Positions 1 through 21,569 of a stretch of 64,000 bases of DNA are shown piece by piece (position 1 is the first letter of the stretch; the number at the start of each line of letters is the position of its first letter). The position numbers and the translations under genes were made by a program. The DNA is from Mastigias papua (lineage: Eukaryota > Cnidaria > Scyphozoa > Rhizostomeae > Mastigiidae): contig OZ025270.1 in NCBI GenBank assembly GCA_964019165.1, forward strand, positions 1,439,001 through 1,503,000, read 5' to 3'. Under the pieces are notes generated by a model, which saw only the letters and a list, made by a program, of their open reading frames with translations, was not told where the DNA came from and made no database searches.

Positions 1-91
<91 letters not shown>
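1..91. repeat. (TA)n microsatellite
   Basis: Pure TA dinucleotides from the window edge to about base 91; the array continues outside the window. No hammerhead-like motif follows it. Confidence 0.95.
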
Positions 92-93
<2 letters not shown>

Positions 94-3000
94 TCATTAT
101 ATAATTCTGTATATAAGCGAGTGTCGAATCAATCGTTTAAGCACTGGGATGATGAGTTAAACCCATAGACATAAAAACAAGGCGAATCTTTTGAAGTACT
201 ATGGAAGTACCTACTTGTCACTGGGCACCTGGATGTATAGTAAGGATGTTAAGTGAAGGAGTTAAGTGGAACTATGTTATTGAGATTGTTCTTTCACACT
301 TAAAAAATGATGGGGTTCTTTGCAAACCCTCGTTATAATGTACTTGTACTATATTTTGATGAAAAGAGAAAGTTATGAATTTAGGTATTAATTACTAATA
401 TCAGGGAAAAGGACTAAAGAAAGCATTGAATGAATACCTTTATTGTGTCCATAAATTGTCTTCAAAGAGTTCATAATCCTTTTTGAGCCATCAACTATTT
501 GTGTTAGCCCCTCAACAACTGTGATTACAACTGGTGGATTATTCCAGCATGTTATTATAGTGGCTAGCCAGTCTTGAATACCTTACAGCACTTCTGCTTC
601 TCCTTGTTTAAAATGAAAGTCATGTCCTCCCAAAGAACATTTCTAAATCAAGGGAAGGTCTCATCTGCCAAAGAGTGTAATTACAGAATTGCAACATCAC
701 TCTTCCCTCCCGTTGCAACCAAAATTTGTGCACGTTATCAAATGTGGTCATGGGACGCTTCTTACTAATCACAAACTACTCGAAGGATCTTTATTGATCG
801 CATATGTTACAGAATCATCCAGACGAGCCCTACTGTACAATATTTTCTCTTATCCATTTTTATCCTTAGCTGTAGCTAATAGCCTCATTTTCCTTGTTTT
901 GTTTAACTTGTAATTTTAGCATGTAATATTGTAAGGGCACAGAGTTAACATGAGCTATGATTCTCCCAGCAGTATATTATCCTGTAGGTTTATCAATATT
1001 TTAAATGTACTTTGAGTATTTATCGTAGTTGTAAGAAGTGCTGCTATGAGGCATTGATACTATAGCAGGCGTGTATATATTGTTCTTTCATCTATCAATC
1101 TGACATTAACAACTATCTCTCCTTGTAGTAAGAGGAGGGCCGGATTTTGAATACGCTAGTAAGGCACTCTAACTGATGGTGTTAAGAAAATCATCATTCG
1201 TGTTAAGAGTGAGTGGCATCTTTTTCACTCGTTTCTTCTTGTACAAGTCACTGTTCTTGAAAGTGATATAATCCAGTTATGAATACAAAACACGAGTGAA
1301 TAGAATCTGTTCTTCTCGTTTCTTCTTGTACAAGTCTGTTTTTCCATCGAAGCATGATGTATCAATTTCCATTTCAAAAAAAAAACGAACAGGATAAACT
1401 GGTAATGTTCTTTCCTGTTTTGGCTGTTGGGTTTAGATGAAATACATCCAGCTGCAATATCAAAGGCCTCTGGCTCACAATCCTAAGTAAGGGCCCAAAA
1501 CGGTGTAGGCTTGTGAGAAGATTACATTATATGAAGTGACAAATCAATTAAATGGAGGCCAGAAGATAATCTGATAGGAGTCCGAAAGGATGAATCCCTA
1601 TTCAAACTCTCTGCTATGTTTAGCCGTGACCTGGAGAGTTATCCAATTTTAATCAGTGATAATTTAAGACTGAGAACATTGACTGTGGATCTCAGCTAAA
1701 AAGCATCTCAGTAAGTAAAATCCCTTTCTAAAGTTTTTCCGGTATGATGCAAAAACATTTCATTGCATGATTCTATCCAGTAGAGCAGCATTGTACCATT
1801 GTTACTTCAGTTCTATTACAAATACTCCATTGTCACGAAATCCTACGATGTTTTCCATATCAATGATATCATTCACAAATGTATCAAGTTCGAGACTTGT
1901 TGTTTTAAATGAAATAAATAGAAAACAAAGGCAAAATGAACAAACCTATGTAGCTATGATTATGCAGCATGTACTTATAGGTGAATAAAGAGCGAAAAAT
2001 CTACTTATACAAAATTTACATTTTTCATAAAATCTTGTTGATTGTAATAAATATATGATGTATATAATGTGTATATACGGTTTTTCATATGACTATGATC
2101 CATAAAAAGCAAAAAATTAGGCAAAAGAAAGTATTACTTATGCCAATAGAATAAGGATTATTACGAATACACTTAATAGTCCTTGCTTTCATTTTAATTT
2201 TCAAATTACTAGTCAGCCTTGGTTTAGTAGGCATTATATGACGCACAGTCATATTCCTACGAAGCCATGTAAATAATCTATTTGGCAATCTGATCATTGT
2301 TCAAATAAAGGAGTGTCCAGCGTATTCTACAAATTGACGTAAGTCTCTTTGGGAAAGTTATAGGCCTGGGTGCACATGTGACATAAACATTTAAAAAATT
2401 TTAACTTTTTGGGGCCATGTTGAGAGAATTCTATTCGAGAATTGTTCCTGTTAATCTACTTTTGTCATCCTTCTCTCTAACCTACAAGATATCAGCTCGA
2501 ATTGGCGCTGCATAAAAGTAGCTTTATCGACGCTTAATAGTTTTCAATAGAATACTTGCCTACGAGACAAATCCGCAATAAAGGCAGACCGGGTCATTTG
2601 TTATCAAATTTACATAATGGAAAAACATCTGTAATGCAATCAAGAGATTAACATAAGTGTGGATATACCGTAAGTATGAAGGCATCTATTGATGTTTAAA
2701 AAACTACAAATGAAAGACTGCGTCAACCATTAATACACCAAAAGGTATTGATAATTACACTGGCTGTAAGGCAATCTTATAAGGGATTGCATTAAAATAG
2801 ACGGTGATAGATCTTGCTGGACAACGTTCGCATTATGATAAAAAAGTGGTTCAAAGCGACCTGAATTATAGGACGATGGGGACGATAAGGATGATAAGGG
2901 GCAAAAAAATCGTTCAAAATTCCGCTATCTTTCCAATTTACTGCATGGTTCGACTTCCAGTGATATTATTTATGTTGTTTTGCTTATCGGATCTTAACTT

Positions 3001-4619
3001 TAAAACCTTTCTCTTATACGTGTTCTGGTGCTTTTGTCTATTTGAGTAAAACGTATTGGTTTGCTGTAAGGAGCATTCATTGACTAACATCTTGTGATTG
3101 CATAGCAGAACAGTGTTGAATACAATGAATTCGATATTTGTACTTTCGTATGCTCAACAGGTGGTCAATCACAATGATATAGAAGTAAGTTGCTAGCAAG
3201 GGGGCTCTGCTAGTACAAATACTGATATGCGTATTTATATACGAAACTGTGAATGTGGCCCAGTTAATAACAGGCTATAATACAATAAATATAGCAAAGA
3301 CTACACTTCAAATTAGACCTTTCTATCAATCAAAATAAACTTATTACAATAAAATGCAGCTATTGTGCCCATCCTGGAGGGAATAGACTCTAGGTCATCG
3401 GAGTTTCCTCCAAGAACGGGCACTTACAATTCAATTTAATATTCGAAAGAGAAAAAAGCGAGGAAACAAAATAAAACATGAGAACATAAATAAAAACCTT
3501 GGTTTTGCCTCAAATTTTCTGCTGGGTAAAGAATATCCGCAGCAAGAAAATTTGAATTAGATTGACCCAATGGGGAACATAAAACTCCACTAACTTCTAA
3601 TAATAGTTCTTTTACTTATATAATCTTTCACTTCCAAGACATATCTGCCTAGGGGATGTGTACCCCTCAAATCACAGCTAAGGGAGGGCCTGAGCCCCCC
3701 TGGCCCCCCTCTTCTACACCAATGGACAAACATCAAGATTATGTTTGAACCCTAAGTACATGCAGTTTGTGTATGGAGTATAATTGCAGTATCATAGTGG
3801 CACGTCTCAAGTCTCACAAAATACACTGATTTTGATAAATGAAGGCACAATTTCAGGCACGCTGCCGCCAAATAACAAGTTGGGGAGGCTATAAACAATA
3901 AGATTGCTTGATAAAGGCTAGAAAAATCGCTGACTGGCAAAAACTGAAGCTCCATCCCCCGCTACTACGCCGTTCTTGAATTTAGAACTCGGTTTTAGTA
4001 GTTGTCTGCCTGGATCAGTAAATCTATCAAATGGACTCAATTGTTCAGATTACTTCGAGTAGCGCTAAGGCAGTTGAGTTGTGGCATGGGTGATCAAATG
4101 AGCTCAATAATGCAGTAGACATGGCTCTACAAAAAGAAGTTAATGCTTTCGTGGCATAAAATCCAAAGTAAATTAAATCTGAGCCCAGTGACTCCCTAAC
4201 AGACATAGCGGAAAACCAGGAAAATCGAAAAGCGGTTTCAGCATTGAACCTACTCTAAGTGACTTTGTTTTTCAGTAGATAAGTTTGCTGAACTTTAGTT
4301 CATCAACAGGGACCGAATTTAGCAACCCATTCAATATTTTTGATTTGCGTCCAAACACGACTTAGCAAGGCTTAGCATGGCTGAACAAGATTCAACAGGA
4401 GGTTAAACGACTTAACACTTTTTTGAACAAATATATGCTCAACAAAATGATGAGTTATTTGAATCTTGTAGTCATGACCATACCTAAGCAAAAAGAAAAC
4501 ATATAGTTCCACAGTTCGCAGAAAGTAGGGTATATTGGGCGGAGCCTACAATAACCATTTTCTGACTACGCCCTTTATTTTCGCTAATTATGTTAACAAC
4601 ACCAATTTTCTACAAAGTT

Positions 4620-4745
4620 AATTGAATGAAGATTGATTAGTGATTGATTAGCGATTGCTATTGATTGAAGATTGATTAGCAATTGTTATTGATTGAAGAT
4701 TGATTGGTGATTGTTATTGATTGGAGATTGATTTGCGATTGTTAG
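4620..4745. repeat. Tandem repeat, GATTGATTAG-type
   Basis: Imperfect units of about 36 bp built from TTATTGATTGAAGATTGATT, three to four copies. Confidence 0.75.
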
Positions 4746-5209
4746 TGGTATCATAGCTGATACCTCAATCAAAGAGGATTTTGAAACAAAGGATCCTACC
4801 TGTTTATCACGGCACAAAACCGCTTTGTCACAGCAGCACAAATTGGAGAACACTCCTGCATTCAACCAGTTCAGAAACGCAATGATAAATTAAAGAATCT
4901 GTCAAGGCACAACAATAAATCTGCAGTTTCGTGTCACTTACTAAACATGAACGAAAGAAAAATGATAGTTTATCATAGACTCATTGATATTGTATGTATC
5001 TAGTAAGCGAAAAAACTGCAAACTTACCCGGGTCCGTTAACACGTAGAGGAAAACTAGACACCTACAAAAATCGAAAAAGAAATATGATTCGAAAGACAT
5101 GATGAGAAAAAGTAGCAATTTCTGCAACTCCAAATAGTCCAGTGTTTACTTCAAAAACGAATTGATTAATAAATTGCTGGCTGTGCAAGAGGCTTCTTGA
5201 GGAGGAGCT

Positions 5210-5370
5210 CAATGGTTCTGCAGGCCCGTAGACAGTGGAAGGTAAGGGGAGAGGTGCCCCCCCCCCCCCAATAATTCGCTGAGATTGTATTTCGAGATAC
5301 CTCAAATAGTCGTTTTAACTCATATCATGATGCGATTCTGCAGCTTGATTTGACAGCAGCACATAAAACA
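5210..5370. repeat. Dispersed repeat, copy 1
   Basis: Shares GCAGGCCNGTAGACA, a homopolymer C run, AATAATTNGCTGAGNTTGTA and ACATAAAACAGGT with 49310-49415. Unknown family. Confidence 0.5.
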
Positions 5371-6699
5371 GGTTTTAACCTATGGTTTCATAGCTATTCA
5401 CATATGCTTTCTTCATTAAAATTTGCTTGTACTACTTTTGAAAAGGCTGAGCATTTGATGTATAACAAGTTAATCAATTCTGATAAACAATATTATATAC
5501 CTCAGTATAAATGTTTATAGAATCAATTCTAGTCGAACGCACTCTAATGTCCAACAGAGAGATGTACCTCTCTGGGCGCACTTTCTATGTGACATCCATG
5601 TCCCACTATTCCATCCCTGCTCAACAAACTCGGCTCAGCAACCTACGGGCCTGTTCTGCACCAGGTATGAATGAATGGTCTTGTTTCAAACCGGTCAATG
5701 TTGATAATTTATGTGAGCATAATGAAGATTCTAGTACCTTTAAAATATTACCCTCTCTACTTTTAAGCTACTAATAAACCTGTTTGGAGAGTGATACAAT
5801 AATTTCTTATATGCATAGCGGCTATAAACATAATTAGGGTAAAATAAGAGAAACATTATGCATAACGCCAAGCATAATGCTATCCTATAGCGTAACACAA
5901 AAAATTTTCAAAATTGTCAAAATTGATGATCCATTTAAATTGATCGAGATTCTACACATTTTCAACTCTAATAAATGAATCAATTAAATTATTGCATTGT
6001 AAATTGATGAAGTAAATTAAAGCAATAATTTAACAATATGTACACAGTGAACTAACACTTGAGCTGACAGCCGATTAGAAACATATAAACATATACTTTA
6101 GTCTAAATTAAATAGAAACATAAGCACAGACGAGTAAGCATAATTTTAGGGTAAAATGTTGAAAACAGCTAAGCATAAATACGGTAAAGCTGAACCAGAG
6201 CTATGCTTGTAAAAAGCAATCTGTGCAATAGAGGTCTGTGCTTCTTAAGACTACAACATGGAATCTCTACTCATCGCTTGAAAGCCGCATTCACTTTTTG
6301 TTGCTACCATGCAACATTTGGAAAAAGGAGCAATAATGCTGTAAAAATTAGGTTGTACACTCAGTGTCTCTGTTTGTAAACAAAGTAGAGAAGTTACTAA
6401 ACTAGCCGATTATTGAAAAAGATTATTTTGCTACAGGTTGTTTGTATATTATGGAAACATTTTTACGAGTTTGCAGCTGAAAATACAACACATGCACTGT
6501 GTTGGTATAAAAGCAAATGTATTCAGAAAAATGAAATGGGACATGACATTCAGTGCAACGCAGTACCTATGAGTTGCAAGGTTAAGACGGGTTCTGCACT
6601 TATAATGTCTGGTAGGAGAGCCATGACAAAAACCTGTTTGTGATTGAAATGTCTTTTTCTTTTATTGCTACATAACCAGAATTACCTACAAAAAAGACC

Positions 6700-7035
6700 T
6701 AACTTTATAAGACTAAACCATGATAGTTATAAACGTTTCGAGATAACGTGTCTCATCATCAGCTGATAAATAAGAAGTAAATGGGACTTATATACCTAAA
6801 GTTGGAAGAACAAGTGGGAAAGAACAAGTAGGGAAAAGAAGGGAAAATTTCAAAGGAAAATCATACCTACCCGAAGGGTTTTACTTTGAAATTTCCCTTG
6901 TTTTTATCACTTGTTTCTTCCCACTGGTTCTTTCCCATGTTAGCTATATAAGTCCCATTTACTTCCTATTTACTAGTTTATGATGAGACACGTTGTCTCG
7001 AAACGTTCTTAATTTTAATGGTTTAGTCTTACAAG
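6700..7035. mobile_element. Foldback element with hammerhead-like motif in each arm
   Basis: Arms of roughly 140 bp are inverted copies: GACTAAACCATGATAG… on the left and …TTTTAATGGTTTAGTCTTAC on the right, with AGTAAATGGGACTTATATA matched by TATATAAGTCCCATTTACT. The left arm carries CTGATGA-T-GAGA…TCTC-GAAAC on the minus strand (6735-6762). The right arm carries the degenerate partner on plus (6977-7004). Both face outward. No (TA)n flanks this copy. Confidence 0.65.
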
Positions 7036-8239
7036 GTTAGGTAGTCTTAGTCTTACATGGTTAAGTCTAGTTAATTCTGGTTATGTCCCAATAAATGAAA
7101 AACAAATTTCAATTAAAAACATGTTTTTCGTCGTGGCTCTCCTACTGAAGTTTATAATTCAGCAGAGTTTCCCAAGAAGCGTGTTAGTCTTAATTATAGT
7201 GTTTGAGTCGCTCATTATCACTAATTCTAACGACGCACCTGTGAGACCTTGCAGACAGTCTAAAAAACACAGGAATATTAAAGAGCTCCGTTAATTTGGA
7301 TTTCTACGAGAAGGAAATAGTCGAAAGGATGGATATACCAAGAAAACCAAGCAGCGGCAAAATGCTTGTGGTATAAAAATAAAATATAGTCAAATGTTGT
7401 TTCCTGTCTAGTTCAAATAACATAAATCTCAAAAATTTGCCAAACAATAACTAAGCAGAGTTTCCTTTTCAAATCTCATTTTTGCCCATTTGAATGGGTT
7501 GGAATCTCGCCCAGTCTTGAAGCACCAATTAAAGGCACGAATATGGCTTAGCAGGTAGCATGAGTGTTACGCACGTATTGGCTAAAATCAACAACTTTGT
7601 GGACACCTACATGCATTCTGCAAAAACATAGAAAAAATCCCAAATAAGAAATCCTTTTAAGAAAGGGCATTTCAACAAGCATCGGATTTCCACCAAACAG
7701 CTGGTATGCTGATGGTGATAACAGGATGCTTCATCCTACACCTTTAAACAACAAATCTATTCATTTAAATGAATAGCTTTGATGACCCATTGTTATTTCT
7801 CCTACGCAACTGAAAATCAAATCCAAGGCACTGTGTCTGCAATAATGACAAATGTCGCACTGTGTCTGCAGCAATGACAAATGTCAACTTATTTTATAGA
7901 AACCAAATCCTTGCTTCCTCCTGCATCGTATTTTAGCTCCCTGCTTGCAAATTCAAAAGAATTAAAAAACCAATTCCTAGTTTTGAATTAGATTCAATGA
8001 CTCAATCAAGAAAAAAGTAGTTGATCAAATTCTTCTAAAAATGGACGCAATTAATTTTAGAAAACCATCTGCTAAAACGCCGAGAGAATAACAAGTGATG
8101 GCTGCTAAGAGATTTGAAAATTTCGATAAGATTTCATTTTTCACAATAATAACATAATAACATTACATGCTGCAATCATTCACAATGACATAAGAGTAGT
8201 TGGAGGCTATTTGGAAAATTAAAAAAAATGTCCTAGACA

Positions 8240-17891
<9,652 letters not shown>

Positions 17892-18157
17892 AACTTGAGT
17901 GCAGACCTCTACTTTTCGGCTAAGTGGTCAGCTTCAACCCTAGGACCGTTGCAAGATAAACCTCATTTACACAAAGCCAAGTCTCGTTTTGATGAAGGCT
18001 CATCTGGTTGTTCCACAGTGTCGCGCTCTTGTCATTTCAAGGAGTGACAGCTGGTAGGGTACATGACATTTGAAACAACAATTAGTGGTGATGGTAAGAA
18101 AGATCACTGAGAAAAGCCTTCTATTTCTTTGGAAGAAAGGGCTGTAAACTCTACAAC
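17892..18157. promoter_or_regulatory. Probable bidirectional promoter between SUCLA2 and SSADH
   Basis: Only 266 bp separate the two divergent start codons (17891 on minus, 18158 on plus). This space must hold both transcription start regions and both 5' leaders unless upstream exons exist. I see no obvious TATA box in a fixed position. Shared control is inferred from the spacing and from the related pathways. Confidence 0.5.
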
Positions 18158-19747
18158 TTGAAAATTTTTTCACACATTTGCCAGTTACTTCATGCTGTTA
18201 TCAGGCCTGGCTGTTGTGACAAAGTAGTTAAACGGTGGAGTGTTCGGAGTGTTCGAGCTGTAGAATTAAGCAAGATGTTGAAGTCAGCAAAAGAAATACT
18301 GTCAGGAAACAGGTTGATCAGGTTAGATGCCTTTGTGAATGGAACTTGGATTAAGTGCAGAAAGTCATTCCCTGTTTATTGTCCATCTACAAATGAAGTT
18401 ATTTATGAAGTTGCAGACACTGGGCCAGAGGAGGCCAGAACTGCAATCAGTGAAGCTGCAGGTGCATTTGAAACGTGGAAAGACGTTCCTAGTAAAGAAA
18501 GAAGTTCACTCATTTATGATTTCTTCAAAAATGTTATGGGATCAAAGGAGGCTTTAGCAATTATCATGAGTGCAGAGTCTGGAAAAACAATTAGAGAAAC
18601 TAGAGCAGAAGTTGACTATGGAGGCTCCTTCTTGCAGTGGTTTGCAGAGGAAGCAAAACGAGTTGGTGGAGATGCAATGGCAGGAGCAAATAATCAAAGT
18701 AGACGATTTGTTTTCAAAGAACCTGTTGGTGTCGTTGGTCTTGTAACTCCATGGAATTTTCCTCTTGCTATGATAACAAGGAAGCTGGGGGCAGCAATGG
18801 CTGCTGGTTGTACCTCTGTCATCAAACCATCCGAAGAGACTCCATTAACTGCTTTAGCATTAGCAGCTATTGCAGAGGAGTCTGGCATCCCAGCTGGTGT
18901 TGTAAATATTCTTCCATGTTCACGCAAACTAGCACCAGCTATTGGAGACACCCTGTGCCAGAGTTCAGTCATAAAAAAGATTTCATTTACAGGCTCTACT
19001 GCCACAGGAAAACTGTTGTTTAAGAACTCTGCTGATACTGTCAAGAAACTGTCTCTTGAGCTTGGTGGGAATGCTCCTTTTATTGTCTTTGACACTGCTA
19101 ATTTAACCCATGTAATTGAGTCTGCATTGTTGGCAAAGTTTCGAGGTAATGGTCAGACATGTATTGCAGCAAACAGATTTTTGATTCAGAAAGGTATCCA
19201 TGGTGCATTTGTAGATGAGATGACAAGAGCTGTTGAAAAACTTCATGTTGGTGATCCATTTGATGAAACAACTGATGTTAGCTCTTTGATAAACCTTTCA
19301 GGGGTTGGAAAGATTGAATCACATGTTACTGATGCAATTGAAAAAGGAGGCAAGCCTCTTATTGGTTGTGAAAGACACCCCTTGGGGTCAAATTTTTTCA
19401 AACCATCCATGGTTGATAATTGCAATGAGAGTATGGACTGTGTGAAGGAGGAGAATTTTGGCCCTTTAATCTCAATTATGACTTTTGAAACTGAAGAGCA
19501 GTTAATTGATATGGCTAACAAGACACAAAGTGGTTTGGCAGGATATGTTTTCTCCAATGATATTGCCCAGGTTTTTAGAGTTAGCCAGAAGCTTCAATTT
19601 GGCATGGTGGGTATAAATACAAGTGCGATTTCAAGTGAAATTATTCCATTTGGAGGTGTCAAGGAATCTGGATTTGGCAGGGAGGGATCAAAATATGGAA
19701 TTGATGAGTATTTGCAACTTAAGTATGTCTGTCTTGGTGGCTTATAA
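18158..19747 (+). CDS. ALDH5A1: Succinate-semialdehyde dehydrogenase, mitochondrial, intronless
   Basis: It oxidises succinate semialdehyde to succinate with NAD+, the last step of the GABA shunt, in mitochondria. One uninterrupted 529-residue reading frame, close to the human length of about 535. The first ~50 residues are basic and lack order (…VVKRWSVRSVRAVE…), consistent with an import leader. ALDH landmarks follow: TPWNFPLAMITRK with Asn200, SFTGSTATGK, LELGGNAPFIVFD with Glu301, and FRGNGQTCIAANR with catalytic Cys335 and substrate-site Arg329. The C-terminus, GSKYGIDEYLQLKYVCLGGL, is diagnostic of SSADH. Odd points: the residue two after the catalytic Cys is Ala337, whereas human SSADH has a second Cys that forms a redox disulfide; and no intron is present, which suggests a retrocopy that became, or remained, the functional gene. 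The frame is intact. Its neighbour SUCLA2 uses the same product, succinate. Confidence 0.95.
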   Translation: MKIFSHICQLLHAVIRPGCCDKVVKRWSVRSVRAVELSKMLKSAKEILSGNRLIRLDAFVNGTWIKCRKSFPVYCPSTNEVIYEVADTGPEEARTAISEAAGAFETWKDVPSKERSSLIYDFFKNVMGSKEALAIIMSAESGKTIRETRAEVDYGGSFLQWFAEEAKRVGGDAMAGANNQSRRFVFKEPVGVVGLVTPWNFPLAMITRKLGAAMAAGCTSVIKPSEETPLTALALAAIAEESGIPAGVVNILPCSRKLAPAIGDTLCQSSVIKKISFTGSTATGKLLFKNSADTVKKLSLELGGNAPFIVFDTANLTHVIESALLAKFRGNGQTCIAANRFLIQKGIHGAFVDEMTRAVEKLHVGDPFDETTDVSSLINLSGVGKIESHVTDAIEKGGKPLIGCERHPLGSNFFKPSMVDNCNESMDCVKEENFGPLISIMTFETEEQLIDMANKTQSGLAGYVFSNDIAQVFRVSQKLQFGMVGINTSAISSEIIPFGGVKESGFGREGSKYGIDEYLQLKYVCLGGL

Positions 19748-21569
19748 TTTTTAGTTTGAATCATTATAAGTCATTTGTTGCTGAGTTAATTAATTACTAA
19801 TTATTAATTATTGATAATTATAGGAATAACATGAAGCATTTTGCAGATGACATACAGCAAAAAGCAATCATTTATGAATACTCTCATTTTGGATAATGCA
19901 AATTTTCAGATTTGATCCAACCCAGTAGTGTTTGCCAGGAGATTATCATTGGATTTATTTGTTTTGTTATGATCTACTTGCTTCCTATCACTCTTATTGT
20001 AGTTAAACATAAACTATAGACAATAGCTTTGTATTTTTTGATTACTTTCAGTATGTGACTTGTTGACAGTTGTGATCCCTACCTTGCACAATTTCACAAT
20101 TCCCAAACAGTCTCAAAGACAAACTTTGTAAAAATGCATTCCTTAAGGACTGGACTTAAGTGTCTCTTTCTGTTATCATGGCCCTCCAGGACCAAGGCAT
20201 TTACTATAAGTCCCCTAATTAGGCTCCTGGGAGCTTATTTGTTTTTGATACTTTATGGGCGGGGGTTTGTTCAAGGGGCAGACTTTTTCAATTGGGGGGC
20301 TTATTCAAGGGGAGAATTTATAAAAGTACTTGACATATGCTGCATGAAAAGCTCATTGCCAAGCTCGTTTTCTCCATACTATTAAATGAACAGTCTAGAT
20401 TTAAGCATTAGTCTTTCTTCATCATTATTTTGGGTGGGGCTTATTCAAGGGGGTCTATTACAATTTGGGGTTCAAGGATGGAGGTTTATTTAAGGGGACT
20501 TTTTTGAGGGGGCAGTTTGAGGATTTATGGTACTTCACTGGCTGGGCTCATAGAAGGTACCAATCAAATTGCAGATTTCTTTTCACTGGTACTACCCACA
20601 ATTTTGTTGATATCATGGTTCTACATATTAACTTAGCTTGGAATGTTTTAGCTTAATTGATTCCCAACATATGGCTTCAAAACAACATTTCAGACCACAT
20701 AACTCTTGACTGTTGGCTGCAATGTAGAAAGAAGCATGTAGTATTTTAGATTCTGAGTGAACATTTATAGAGACATGGGGGCTCAGATGGATAAAAGTAT
20801 GTATGGAAGAGGGGGATACATGACAAGTCTACATATGCATACAAGGGGAAGGGAAGTCAAATTTTTCCCATTTTTGTACGTATGTATCATATAAATGACC
20901 TCATGAGGACCACAAGAGCTGAAGAGGATTTATGCCATACCCTATTGTTTTGGAGCCACACCTAACCAAACAAAAATTTTATGTTGTACTTGTGTACCTA
21001 CTCATTGACGACAGAGAAAGAAAGCGAGAATCCATGTAGGATAATGTCAAGTCGAAGAAAACTTTGATTGGATCATAACAAAGGAAGAGGAACACTCTGT
21101 GATTTTGCAAAGGCCTCATTCATGGGTTTTTTCTCCGGATAAGAAGTATATTTTCATATTTTTAGGACACTTTCTCAGTACTTGCAAACTTCGAGGGGGG
21201 ACTCGTACTCCCAGTGCCCACCATCCGATTCCTTCGTTTCTGCCCGTAAGAGTAAAGCAAGATTTCCAACAAACCAGATCCACTGAAACTGCTCACCAGA
21301 TCGTACGTATACAAACTAGACGTTTCTGTCTGAACAAATATTCCCTTCCTGACGCCCTTTCATTGAAATTTCCGATTCCTTTTCATATATTCAAATTTCA
21401 TTTGGTATTCATTGGTACTTACGTATTATTTAGTTTCCGTATCGATTGTCGTTGTTGTAAGTATTGATCATCGAAATCGAGGCTGGTTCTACTGCATCAC
21501 CGTATCCAAACTGTATTAGCGGCCTGCAACACGAAGAAGGTTGCCAAGATATAATACGTTAGGTTTAAG
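19748..21569. other. Intergenic region, SSADH to ANKRD40-like gene
   Basis: No coding exon recognised. It holds the SSADH 3' end, a degenerate copy of the GGGGCTTATTC element (about 20197-20532) and presumably the promoter and leader of the next gene. Short frames here lack family resemblance. Confidence 0.5.
20197..20532. mobile_element. Degenerate copy of the GGGGCTTATTC element
   Basis: Begins TTTACTATAAGTCCCC and ends GAGGATTTATGGTA, with internal GGGGCTTATTCAAGGGG runs; these match the 25535-26043 element with many changes. Confidence 0.55.

Larger units (their letters stand above)
92..8239. other. Gene-free stretch with repeats
   Basis: No exon or RNA gene recognised on either strand. 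It contains a 22-bp direct repeat (CTCGTTTCTTCTTGTACAAG…) near 1228 and 1315, a GATTGATTAG tandem repeat at about 4620, a dispersed repeat at about 5210, the 6.7-7.03 kb foldback element and a duplicated 30-bp segment at about 7831-7888. The final part must hold the SUCLA2 3' UTR. Confidence 0.5.

Noticed and set aside
4620..4745. CRISPR-like repeat array
   Set aside because: Units are contiguous and imperfect, with no unique spacers, in an animal genome.
18339..19557. Several 72-133-residue frames on both strands
   Set aside because: Shadows of the SSADH gene in other frames.
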